Assembly (NCBI GenBank): GCA_946803715.1 | Contig: CAMPET010000382.1 | Location: 12,405-45,741, forward strand | Length of the DNA: 33,337 nucleotides | Direction: 5' to 3' | From: Beroe ovata | Taxonomy: Eukaryota > Ctenophora > Nuda > Beroida > Beroidae | Shown: positions 9,001 through 19,429 of the stretch, piece after piece | How the letters are laid out: each line of letters starts with the position of its first letter | How positions within the stretch are numbered: position 1 is the stretch's first letter | Program-made: the position numbers and the translations under genes | The notes under the pieces: generated by a model | Database searches by the model: none | Told to the model about the DNA's origin: nothing | What the model saw: only the letters and a program-made list of their open reading frames with translations

Positions 9001-11152
9001 AAGGAAAAGTGAAAAACTATAAGGAAACATTTGCGGTAAGGTAATGCAGCTTTGAAACGTAAAATACTCTAAATACTCTAATACAGTACAACTAATAAGC
9101 CACAACAACACTCCCCACAACAACAGGTGGAGTATGAAGGAGAGCTCCATAAATTTACATTCAAAGCATCTTCGGAATGTCCTGAGTCCTCAAGATCCGG
9201 TGACTATTGCTTGCGATCCACTCCCTTGGTTTGGTGCGATTTATACTCGATATTGCAGAAGATGTTAGCAGTTCTACAAGGAAGTGGAAATTTGTGGCCC
9301 AATATGTTTGGCGCAAATAAGGTTGAATAGCGATGGTAATGAAGTAATAACATGAGAAGTATCTTCACACTATGTACTCCAAACACTAGTTGAAAACTCC
9401 TCCAGATCATCGTGAAGATATTTATGGACTCCACAAGCTCACCATCAACCAAAATTGCTCTCAATGTCCTGAACCAGAACTCATGTAATGCCGCACTCAA
9501 ACACGTCCCTTTCATTTATGCAGAATGCCCGGATTTGGAGGATAACCTCTGCAAATTGCTCCATTGTGTAAATACATACCTGGACAATGATAACGCTTAC
9601 CATAATGGGGACTTTGATATCCAATATTTGTTTTGTGCGGATACCAAAGCGGAGTGGCAGGTTTACCTTTTTTAACTACAAGTACATAATTTAGAGGGAT
9701 CATCAACATATTATCGGAAAGTGACATAAATTAACTTTCAGTTATTGGGTATGCCTACTACACACTGCACCTACCCATGCCCATTTTGTTTCGCTAGTGC
9801 ACAGGAGATGAAAGTCCCCCTCGTGCTCAGAAGTTCTTCAATACTCCGAACTTATGGAAAAGTACTCGAATTGTACAATTCTAACAAGAAGGAGACCGGA
9901 TTGAAACGTGAGACTCAAGCAAATTATTTCAATATTATTGACCAACCAAAGCTGAAAAAAGCTCCTAACGGCATGAATGATGAGCCAATTTTATACTGGA
10001 TGGTGGTCCCATTTCTTCATGTGGTAAATTCCTTCTTCAATGGCAGCGAAATGATTCATAACCATAGGAATAACCCACTATGAACTGTAACTCATTATTG
10101 TCCTAGAATCTCAAGATTGGAACTGATCTCTGGAAAGCAGATCGACAGGTTACGTCCATGTTGGACCATGCTCTTGTCTTAGCAATTGCTAATGGCACAG
10201 TATTTGCTAGAGAATATGGTGTCCCAGAATTTGAAGAGAATGACTTCTTCAAATACGTTGTGTTGGTCAGAAAGGGAAAGAAATTTACCCATGAAGAATT
10301 GACATCAGGTCCTTTTCGAGAAAAATTCTATAGGGAATGTTCCCGCATAGGTAATAATAATGTCAAGTCCTGTAGCACTTTGACCCGGTAATTTTGTGAA
10401 GGGATGATGGAGTTTTTGGTGAACACGGAAATTTTTGCTAGGAGTGAAACCTCAAGCTCATTTTGGGACCACTCTAAATGGAAACGATGCTTACAACTTT
10501 GTGAAGAAGCGGGATGTTCTCAAAAAAAACTTTTGGGACGCAGCCCTTGCCGAAAACTTTCTTCCGATGCAAACAAAGGCGAAACTCGAGAAACAGTTGA
10601 CAACAATCGATCGTATTGCGGAAAAATACCGTCCTGTGGTCACACACGCTGGAAATGCAGCAAGGTTGAATAAACAATCAAATTTCAAATAAATTTTTCT
10701 TTGTTACTCTCTGTCTGAACTCAGACTCACTCACGGATTGTTACATCTCAGTGTCACGGAAGAAGACTTGAAAATAATTCAGCGAGGCATAGACCAATTC
10801 CTCATGGAATGGAGAAGGGCTAATTGGTCCATTACACCGAAAATTCATTTTCTAGAGGACCATGCAGTAGACCAAATGAGATATTTTGGCTATGCACTCG
10901 GAAAATACAACGAGCAAGGCGGCGAGTCACTTCATGCATTGGTCAACCGCATCAAACCCAGATATGGTGAAATTTGATGTTCAATTTCATATTCCGTTCA
11001 TCCCTCATCGCTGCATATATAACATATCTGTTATACAGTGTCCCTTATTCCTATCAGCAAGTCTCGATCAGCTCAATAGCCAAGTTCTCACTGTCAAGGA
11101 GGTCGCAACCCAGTGCATGTTAGCTATGAAAACTCCCCACGAAAACTTCTAG
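9001..11152 (+). CDS. RAG1-core-like DDE transposase-like gene, copy 2 (5' end missing, 3' end complete)
   Basis: Exons: 9001-9035 (partial), 9127-9321, 9406-9660, 9742-10023, 10107-10350, 10442-10664, 10725-10966 and 11058-11152, ending in TAG. All introns are GT..AG, 65-91 nt, with matching phases and no internal stop. Candidate catalytic residues are Asp at 9427-9429 (FMDSTSS), Asp at 9640-9642 (CADTKAEW) and Glu at 10924-10926 (NEQGGESLH). Candidate zinc ligands are Cys at 9778-9780 and 9787-9789 (CPFC) and His at 10846-10848 and 10861-10863 (HFLEDH). In RAG1 the corresponding set is D600, D708, E962, C727, C730, H937 and H942. Spacings of 19 (D to C), 3 (C to C) and 5 (H to H) are identical, and H to E is 21 here against 20. 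It could be a mobile transposase or a domesticated gene. I saw no terminal repeats. Confidence 0.82.
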
Positions 11153-11211
11153 TGATAAAGTTAGACTTTGATGCAATGAACTCGAGTTTTTAATAATGTG
11201 GCCGTTAATGT

Positions 11212-11250
11212 CTTAATGTATATAATGTACTTAATGTATATAATGTACTT
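11212..11250. repeat. 18-bp tandem duplication in the 3' flank
   Basis: The unit CTTAATGTATATAATGTA occurs twice in a row, at 11212 and 11230. It lies in the presumed 3' UTR of the transposase-like gene. Confidence 0.8.
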
Positions 11251-11325
11251 GTAGTTTGATCACGTTTATGAACATGACCATTGACCTTCACATACGTATA
11301 CGCCGTTCACGAAGATTATTTAGTG

Positions 11326-11331
11326 AATAAA
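11326..11331 (+). promoter_or_regulatory. Poly(A) signal AATAAA
   Basis: A canonical AATAAA lies 174 bases after the stop codon of the transposase-like gene, on the same strand. It supports the view that this is the real 3' end of that transcript. Confidence 0.5.
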
Positions 11332-11394
11332 GTACACAAGTAAGCATCGAGCTCAACATTTAATTAGATGCGCTGCTGCGCGGTACTAAAAATC

Positions 11395-11670
11395 ATACCA
11401 GGGGTAAAATCCGAGATTCAATCCGAGACCTCTCGGGTCCCCTCGTACAAGATCGGATAAAATATTTCCTAGGGGAACCGAGAGAAAAACCGAGAGGCGC
11501 TGGGATTTGAAAAATCCGATCGCCTCTCGGATATTTTGTAAACGTGGGGAAACGAGGGGTAAACGGGATAAATCCTGGTGTGATACGAGGGGCGTCCGAG
11601 CGATCTCTGAGAGGCGCTGGGATTTGCGCAATCCGAGAGCTCTCGTAACCCCAAGGAAATTTCCGAGAGC
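11395..11670. repeat. Hairpin-rich repeat (two related hairpins)
   Basis: CCGAGAGGCG at 11490-11499 pairs perfectly with CGCCTCTCGG at 11521-11530, and the inner GGATTT/AAATCC also pairs. A second, less perfect version is at 11607-11645, 117 bases on. Further CTCTCGG-type fragments lie at about 11427 and 11633. This looks like a small non-coding mobile element (MITE- or SINE-like). Its ends are not defined, and the contig stops at the N at 11690. Confidence 0.6.
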
Positions 11671-11689
11671 TATCCTATCGTATTAGAAT

Positions 11690-11986
11690 NATTTCAGGAG
11701 AGGTGCAAAGTGGCTGCGAATCCCAAACAATTTCAATTGTTTTTGACTATAATATCACTCATTTTTGTGGCGGCTATGTGAATTGCTTAGGTTATTGATT
11801 AAGGTCTAGTGCACACGCAGGTGTTTATCTTTCATTTCCCGTTTCGATCACGTCTAGATTTCTTCTAGCATCATTCCCCTTCAAAAAGAGGCGTCTACCT
11901 TCCTTAGTTTTCGAGACATGCACTATAATTACTTTAATTGGCCAATTAACTAATTAGGTGGTAATAGATAAACAAAATTATCAACN
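11690..11986. other. 295-bp contig between two Ns, no gene seen
   Basis: Ns at 11690 and 11986 bracket a short AT-rich contig with no coding signal or recognisable repeat. Its placement relative to its neighbours is uncertain. Confidence 0.5.
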
Positions 11987-12730
11987 GTTAGGATGATCAA
12001 GCATGGTTCCAAGGACGAGTAGGCGAGGACTGCCCATAGTGCAAGCCGGCCCTACTACATTATGTGCTCCTACAATTGACGTTTTGTATAAAAATTTTAG
12101 AATTTTATATTTCAATAGCATATTATGATACATAACTACTCTGAATTTGCATTATGAATGACGATGCTAATATGAGCCTATTGGATTAACCCAGTAGGAG
12201 GAATATTGGTATTTGCAAAGAAAGTTTGAACTATATTTTTGAACAATTAATAGAATAGTAGCTTTGTTCACAGTTGTTTAGCAGGTATTGACATTTCAAC
12301 TCTAAATACGATTTAAAAAGTCGTATCGTGGTGTAAAGCTGAAATTTCTATTAACGCAATCACACAACGGTTTTACTTCGAATTCTATTTAGTGTGCAGT
12401 GTGCACAGTTGCAAAACTTGTGCCCCTACCATTGATCGACTAAGCGGCCATGTGACTCACTGGCCCAAATTTCACAATTTGCGATTCACTTCACCACTGA
12501 ATTTTAATTCTCGCCACATGGTCCAATAAGAATTAGTCTTATTTCCAATGCGGTTGTTTAAAGATATTAACTGAAAATGAAATCACAGTTGGGAAAGGGA
12601 ATGTAAAAACAGTCAATAAATGATAAAACCAAGGTCCTTAGTGTGTTTTCCAGTTGATCCAAGCAAGTGGTTTCTCAATATGACCACCTAACTCCAGTCC
12701 CACAGATCTATCGAAGTCCCACAGATCTAC
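11987..12730. other. No gene seen
   Basis: AT-rich intergenic or intronic sequence without a supported exon. A 19-base unit starting GTCCCACAGATCTA is duplicated in tandem at about 12698-12735, next to the donor of the minus-strand exon that ends at 12731. Confidence 0.4.
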
Positions 12731-13284
12731 CCAAGTTTCATAAAGGGCATGATATCGGCTGGGATCGTAGGTCTGAAACAGGTAGTTATGTTCAAGAGCC
12801 GCGATATAATATCACCCTTCATCTGGTTAGATCTGCTAATGTATAGACCATTGGGGAGGTCTCCGATTATCTGAAATGGAATCTGTTACTCGCATGTTTC
12901 AGAGAGAGTTTTCAAAGCACTGAACTAAAGCCCTCTGGTATTATCTAATATCGATGAGAGATTGTTAGAGAGATACAATCATCTCATATCATTAAGTAGC
13001 ACTCACCCCGACAAAACCCCATCTGCAAGTGCATGGGATGACTGCTTCTCCAGACATGATGACACTTTCATCTTGACAACCTCCATTGTTGGGGCGGGCC
13101 TCCTCCCTGGGAAGCTGATCAATTAGTAGTCTCCAGTGTACAGTGGGCTTCTCGAGGAAATTGTAGAGAGCCTGTCTTCGTTCCTCATGAAAAGTGATGT
13201 CGAGAGGGAGTGGTGTCAAGTGCGAAAAGTATAGGCGGAAGTGACATATCATGGTTGTTGTCCACACGCCCGTCACGTTCTTCT
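12731..13284 (-). CDS. Two exons of an EGF-like, probably extracellular protein (partial)
   Basis: Exon 13284-13007 (acceptor GGTACAG, donor GGG|GTGAGT) joins exon 12870-12731 (acceptor CCATTTCAG, donor GG|GTAGAT) in phase 0. The first encodes a non-repetitive segment, then PNNGGCQDESV and CTCRWGFVG. That spacing of Cys, Gly and aromatic residues is typical of the second half of an EGF-like domain (C-x-C-x2-G-F-x-G). The second exon has an NIT N-glycosylation site and a stretch PNGLYISRSNQMKGD. An extracellular or membrane-bound protein is likely. The final EGF cysteine is not where expected, so the domain may be atypical. I cannot name the gene; exons on both sides are missing or unrecognised. 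Confidence 0.5.
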
Positions 13285-13432
13285 CTGTACCGAATCATTG
13301 TAAAAGCAGCATTATAGTCCGACACACTGGGTCGCAGTCAAGCTCACCAAATCAGTGGCAACTAGTGGCTTAGCGTTCATCATCTCTCCATTATAGGCTG
13401 ATCTGATACAGTAATAATGATGTCCATCTGTT

Positions 13433-13478
13433 GCTATGTATCATCTCTGTATCATCTGCTATGTATCATCTCTGTATC
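13433..13478. repeat. Tandem duplication of a 21-25 bp unit
   Basis: GCTATGTATCATCTCTGTATC occurs at 13433 and, 25 bases later, at 13458, followed by a degenerate partial copy. It is a small minisatellite with no visible function. Confidence 0.8.
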
Positions 13479-13700
13479 TATCTCTGTAATCAGACTTGCC
13501 GGGTATTCAAACAAAGAATATAATTAAACTTGTGCGCAGAGTCGCGCATAATAGTTTCTCGACGCACGATTAAGGACTGTCCATGATGTTTGGTCCATGA
13601 ATTGTCGTCGCGCCCTCCGTCTATGCAACATTGAAACAAAGAAAAGTTCCAATGTCCCGCAACTGACAGTGTTCGAGTCTGTAAAGCTGTGCGTATGCCT

Positions 13701-13743
13701 GTTCATAGACTCTGTGTGTAAGGTTCATAGACTCTGTGTAAGG
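13701..13743. repeat. Tandem duplication of a 22-bp unit
   Basis: GTTCATAGACTCTGTGTGTAAG at 13701 is repeated 22 bases later, at 13723, with a 2-base deletion. It is a small local duplication. Confidence 0.8.
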
Positions 13744-14060
13744 AACACTGTTATGGCAGTTTACTGAGGAATGTCACTCTGATAGAACGGAAATATGCTT
13801 GGTAGTAACTAGTAGGCTTGGCAATAGGCTTCGTAGGAGCGATGATACTGCTGATTACCAAACTGCTGATTGTCACACTGCCACACTAAAATACAATACT
13901 TCTCCGAATGCAATCTTCTCCCATAACAACATTAAAATATGCATATGATTACACTTCTGCTACGATAAATTAAAAAAGTCCAGTTTGTTTACAAGAACAT
14001 GGTATTAGTTATTACACATTGAAATATTGTAGCATCACACAAAATAATGACAATATAATG

Positions 14061-14288
14061 ATAAATAATGATAAGAAAAAGAAGAGAGAGGCGGAGGAGA
14101 TAGTGGCATCCATCAAGAGGAAAGAGCAGGAGGCAGTACAGAATGGGTGTGTCAAGGAGCACCAGCCGCTGCACTACCTCATCACCAAATACAGTGCTGC
14201 ACCATGTCAACTACTTCCAGTTTTCATGATATTGATCTACGTTGAAGAATTTCGTACAGTTAACAGTGAACTGCAACAAAGAAAATAA
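14061..14288 (+). CDS. Possible coding fragment, basic/coiled
   Basis: An open frame starts in KKKKREAEEIVASIKRKEQE and continues with QNGCVKEHQPLHYLITKYS, then becomes less protein-like before the stop at 14288. Codon use in the first 130 bases is richer in GC than the surroundings, as in real exons nearby. No clean donor or acceptor is visible, and I do not recognise the protein. Confidence 0.25.
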   Translation: MNNDKKKKREAEEIVASIKRKEQEAVQNGCVKEHQPLHYLITKYSAAPCQLLPVFMILIYVEEFRTVNSELQQRK

Positions 14289-14755
14289 ATTGATACTTCA
14301 CTCTATTGCGTAGTCACAGAACAGAGAAGAAGATTTAACCAAACGTGTAAAACTGTACACGGACAATTGCAAAAGGTTGAAGAAACCGGAAATCAAGATT
14401 TCTTTTTTATATGAACAAAGGAACAAACTGTTCACTTTTTATGACAACTCTATCGTAATTTCTTTTTAAACCTCTCCTTTCCCTCTTCTGTACCGGTGTT
14501 TGATTTGCAATTCCACTTTTATATAGGGGATATAGCCTGATTGACTGAATCAGTGTTTACAATTTAGGCGTTCAACTTCTCGACAACAGACTGTTTTTTA
14601 TCTCAATATTATCTAAATCTTTTTCTCAATATTGCTCATCATATCTGAATTCGTACGATAATAAAGAACCTACCCAAAGAATATTTAGATATGTCGGACC
14701 ACTCAACAATGAAAATTGTGAACAACATCAGAAAGGGGAGGAAAACGGATATCAG

Positions 14756-15492
14756 TTACCAGCCAGCTATTAGAAGACCCTCCAAAGCTTTCAGTAACAG
14801 CTCAGTATTGGCCTTCAGCTGCAAAGATGAGCAAGGCTCCTCTACAAATCAAGCATCAAATGAAAGGGTTGCTCCATGAGACTTGGAAAAAGAATTACCA
14901 TGAGTGGTTCAAGAAAGGAGTCGCAACTCTGGTTTCGGGAAACTCCTCGGAGAAACCGTTAGTACAATATTGATTGAAACCTGATTTTACATGCTATATA
15001 ATAATGAATATAAATAGTAGTGGAATGAAGCTATGGAATCTTTAATCCTTAGTTTGACTCAATTAAATCTTCATATACCCATTATCTATAATATAAAGGA
15101 AGAAGGCACTTATAGGAAATCGGTTCCGTTGTGTACGCATAACTCGACCAAATGGAGTTGAAGAGCCGGGATTTTTTGCAAGGTGGTAGAAAAAAGGATT
15201 CCGCTTCTTACGATCATTCGATATTTTTNCTCCATACCCCAGAGTCCAAAACATCAATGCCCAGGTAGTTGCTGATATCAGGAATATGTTGATGTAGGTT
15301 GTTCTCGACGTGGTAAATAGTCTACCAGATTATACAACCGATCTCGTAACAGAATGGGCTTGTCTTCAGTTCCTTGACGCTGGACATGTTGCTGCGTCAC
15401 TGCGGAGGAGGACAACGGCAATAGACGAAACGGCGTTAATCCGCTTGTTTGGCTTTCTCATGACATTTTTGGAAGAGTACAACTATAGTTGA
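14756..15492 (+). CDS. Unidentified gene, last exons (partial)
   Basis: Exon 14756-14957 (acceptor GATATCAG, donor CC|GTTAGT) encodes LLEDPPKLSVTAQYW, then KAPLQIKHQMKG and ETWKKNYHEWFKKG. The next exon, broken by the N at 15229, ends at 15264 with VQNINAQ and a donor CAG|GTAGTT. The last exon is 15298-15492 and encodes VVLDVVNSLPDYTTDLVTEW through to EEYNYS and TGA. Phases fit: if the middle exon starts at 15243 it supplies the one base the first exon needs and ends in phase 0. It looks like a real host gene 3' end, but I recognise no family. Confidence 0.45.
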
Positions 15493-17159
15493 CCCTATTG
15501 AACTACCTACTGCACTTATTTATTTTATCAATTTTTCGTATTTTAGATTATATTATTTTCATGTATTTGATCTGTCATATATTACGTAATGAATAGTCAA
15601 CCCATAAGTAATAAGTATGTGAGTTTGATATTTCAAAAGCCCCTCAGTTGATTATGTAATATATGAACAATCCTTCAGTTATTGAATTCTTCAATAATTT
15701 AACTTCAATTAATTTACTGTAAAGTTAATATGAATGATTTGATCGGTGAGTATGACATGTCTGATACAAGGGTAAGGGAACACACAGTATATAGGGTGAA
15801 AAGTATCATTGTACAGGAAGAAATGGCGAGCCAAAGACAGAAGAATCGAACAGTATAAGTAAAGGATAACAAAGCCAGCCGGAACCGGCAGTCCGATACG
15901 GACATTCAGCAAATCATAAGTTCATATTAATTATATATGACGGACTTACAAACGCATATCCGACATCATACGAACAGGACAAAAAACACTGACTCTTGAC
16001 AGACATCGACAAATACAGGAGCAAATATTCATATATGGGGATATTCAATATCTATTCATCACAAAATTCGGACGAACTGGAAGTTATACCATCAACTACA
16101 AGGGCCGTCAGTTGGTCTACTAGCTGTTTGCGATGCCGATTACGCACACCAAATGTATCACTAGCATGAGTAGTAGCTGAAGTATACCTATAGGTATACT
16201 TCAGCTATTATAAAGTCATAAGCTCATAAGGGGTAAGGACCTCAAATTGCTAGTGAATAGTGGAAATGGAGATTGATATGTGTCTCAGTAAGCTGAATCG
16301 ATTTAATCATCGATAATACAACTTTTATTTACGGCAGATATCAAATGTTTGGTTCATAGGATGAACCACAGAAACGCGCGGGCACGTTTGCTAGTAAAAG
16401 AGATCGAACGGCTGAATGGGGGTTCAGACAACACGTGTTGGTTGGAATCTGTATAGTGTATAAATCGGATGGTGTTCCTGAAAGCTGGTGCTTTCTCAGT
16501 CTGACATCTTAGCTATGCATAGGAATGAGACCTCCAAACTCGAAGTAGTAGATCAGCCTGAGAAGTCGTCATACTTTCTAAGCTGGAAAAACTATAGCTT
16601 CGTCCAAAGCGAGTAGAGAATCCTTAACGCCACTGATAACAACCTGCCAGTAGTTAGACTAGCATGGACGTCACAGAGGGAAGTCTTGGATTATCAACAG
16701 TTTTGGAGGGAACTGCAAAATAAAAATGGCGTATAAATAGGTTAACAAAGCAACGAAACTCAAATTTAGTAAACTCTACATTCCTTAATTGTCTTATCGT
16801 CTATATCATAAGAAATGTGGTATCGCTTCTCCTTCCCTCCCTGCTGCACCAAATAAGCTATGCTAGTAAGCCGACTAGGGCAATGAAATGGGATAGAAAT
16901 GAAAGCTGCTCATCGGGCCACTGCTTCCGCCCCATGTCGCCAGAGTATTTTATATTCTTGATCTTTTTTCTCTTTATTAAACTTTATTAATAAGGTTCAC
17001 ATTCACGTGTAGCGTGATTCTCTATCAAAGACCTGCCTTTGTTTAAAGGTCTAGTAACTTCCAGATGTGAGCAGAAAGACCTGGAATCAAGAGAAACCCA
17101 ATTCCAATGTTCGGAATCCATCATTCAAATGTTGCAAGTTTCGGTGGAAGGTCCGGGGG
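15493..17159. other. No gene seen
   Basis: Long AT-rich stretch without supported exons. The only structured item is the 34-bp palindrome at 16174-16207. Confidence 0.45.
16174..16207. repeat. Perfect 34-bp palindrome
   Basis: The sequence equals its own reverse complement over 34 bases, with half-site TAGCTGAAGTATACCTA. It could be a hairpin, the core of a small inverted-repeat element or a cruciform. Nothing flanking it identifies which. Confidence 0.95.
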
Positions 17160-17220
17160 NNNNNNNNNNNNNNNNNNNNNNNNNNNNNNNNNNNNNNNNN
17201 NNNNNNNNNNNNNNNNNNNN
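17160..17220. other. Assembly gap of 61 Ns
   Basis: The gap is flanked on both sides by G runs (GGGGG before, GGGG after), so it probably spans a G-rich tract that failed to sequence. Open frames reading through it carry no information. Confidence 0.9.
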
Positions 17221-18649
17221 GGGGAATCTGGAGCGAAGACAGATTAGGCAGAGGTTAAGCTAGTGGAGAACTAGCCACTGCCAGGAGATGAACAGGTAAC
17301 ATAAAATAGTGACGAAGCACTGGATAAGATGAAATTTTATCTTTATATACTCAACTGTAAATTACGACAACTTAAAAACCGGTCTATAATATTTGGTTCA
17401 AGGAACTTGGTAGTTGTATTGCTCATTTGGAAAAACATTGTGAAAGGAAGTAATGAAGTATCCTAGTTCATATCAAAATGGAAATGAATTTTGCTGGTAT
17501 TTTCTTTCAACAGAGCAAGAAATCTTCTTCTTCCTCTATTTATTTAGTTGCAACTCGGCAAGTGAAGTACATCATTAATATAATGATTAATCAAGGAGGG
17601 TTACTGAAATCATCAATGGAGCATAGGAATTTTTCTTGTACTCACACTTCACAGCTTAAGAGAACTTCCCTCAGAAGGGGCGTTTTGGTGCTGTTAACTT
17701 CTATGTAGTTGGGGACGACGCCCTCAAGCTTCAGTCTCATTGTGTGGAACCGTACGGCGGCAAAATCTCAAAGACCATACGTACAGACTTTCCAGACCTC
17801 GTGTAAAAACTATAGAAATAATCTCACTTACCGTCGCCTCGTTATTATCTAAATGTTAAATCTATCAATGGCAATTTTATGGCTATTGAAGTAACAAACG
17901 TAATCCTTTGAAATAGTATTCTTCGTACTACTTCTATCAATCAACACCTAGTACATACCCCAATTATCATCAAAACCACGCGGAGCTCTTCATCTCCATG
18001 TACTTCTATCACAGTTAACGGAGGACCGGCTCCATCACTTAGTTCCTGGAGCAGACGAGCACGAGGGAGACTTAATGTGAATCCTTAGCGTTCTTTATTA
18101 TTTGTTAAATTGCGAGCTTTTGTAATTTTTGATACCAATCACAATATTAACAGTCAGTTACTCCGCCCACTGATTTCAAGGAGTTTCTCACACGAAAATG
18201 CTAACGATACCTGAAGAATGAAGATATGGAGACAAAGCAGTAATATAACAAAATAAGAATATAAACACAGAATTAGTGTCCAGCTCGTCCGAGGACACAT
18301 TCGTGTCAGGCATATCTTCTGTATATACGCTAGCCGGTTCTCAATCGCTCTTAAAGGACTCCAATAAAATTAAGAAAAAAATAGAACATAAGTTTAGACA
18401 ATAGACTTCGCATTCAGTATCAACATCTGTATGTCTGTCACTCAGTAAGGGTGGACATGAAAGAACTCATGGTGGGGAAACACAGTTTTCAGGAGTTCTT
18501 ACATCACTTATTCAACGATAGTCCAGCAAAAAGCTTCATGTCAAATATCTGAATAACTGAATAAGATTGAGTTCACAACAGAGGAGAAAAAAATACACTG
18601 GGCGTTCCCCACTCCCCAATTCATAAGCAAAAACTGCCTACTTATATAT
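17221..18649. other. No gene seen
   Basis: Intergenic or intronic sequence. I see no exon with convincing splice sites, no recognisable transposon protein and no strong repeat. Confidence 0.4.
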
Positions 18650-19095
18650 TCATGCATTAGCACGAGCTGAGAAAGGGATCTTCAGATTGGAGAAGGAGCC
18701 CCACGAATTAGAGTCAGACAGGAAGACACGTGACGAGTCGAGAGAAGGAGTGGAGGAGTTCTGTTCTATCCTGGAGACATCGCTGAAAGAAGAGACACGT
18801 AAGGAGCAGCGACCAGTGAGGAAAGTGACATCAGAAAACAGATTACAGAGCTGACCAGTGGTTCAACAGGGATGAACCAAGGATGACTTCAACTGGACAA
18901 GAGGAGAACAAGTCGAAGATCGAGGCGTTGGAGAAGGAAGTCGAGACACTGTTTGATGAGCTCAGAGACAGGATTCCTGTCCTGGCTCTTCCTGTCACAA
19001 GAAGAGCCAGGAGGCTGTGACGTCATCATGAACATGGAATAACGTGGTGCGTGGGATCAAGCCACACAAGTACAAGACGGGGGATGACGTATGTA
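18650..19095 (+). pseudogene. Decayed charged/coiled-coil coding remnants
   Basis: Three separate frames look protein-like. One at about 18650-18855 is highly charged and contains GIFRLEKEPHELESD and VEEFCSILETSLKEE. One at 18883-19020 contains EENKSKIEALEKEVETLFDE. One at 19044-19088 reads VRGIKPHKYKTGDD. Short coiled-coil segments followed by a PxKYKxGDD-type motif suggest the gag or ORF1 part of a retroelement, but this is a guess. Stops and frame changes separate the pieces. Confidence 0.3.
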
Positions 19096-19429
19096 TGTAC
19101 TATGTTCTTCAGATTTTCTGTGGTGTGGCACGACTTTGTCCCGTACCGGTCCAAAGTCACTTAAATGTTACAGTTATATATCTAGTTGAGACCGGTAACG
19201 CCCTTAGGACCACTCTTACCTTCTTACCAACGCTACTAACAACTAACACCTAACCCCATTTCCTCCTTTTCACTAGACAATTCAAGTGGAGGCGTAGGAC
19301 GTAGAATTTATGTAATATTAAGTTTAAGTTTAAGAACACTAGTGGTTATTGGATAGCAGATAATAATTTTGAATTACCGTACGTAAAAATCTTGAGATGT
19401 TGAGTAACTGTAATTTAGGAAACCGTGTT

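Larger units (their letters stand above)
13285..14060. other. No gene seen
   Basis: Non-coding as far as visible. It contains two short tandem duplications, described separately. The preceding exon of the EGF-like gene should lie here or further right but is not recognisable. Confidence 0.4.

Noticed and set aside
17039-17263. Plus-strand frames reading through the N run
   Set aside because: They exist only because Ns contain no stop codons.
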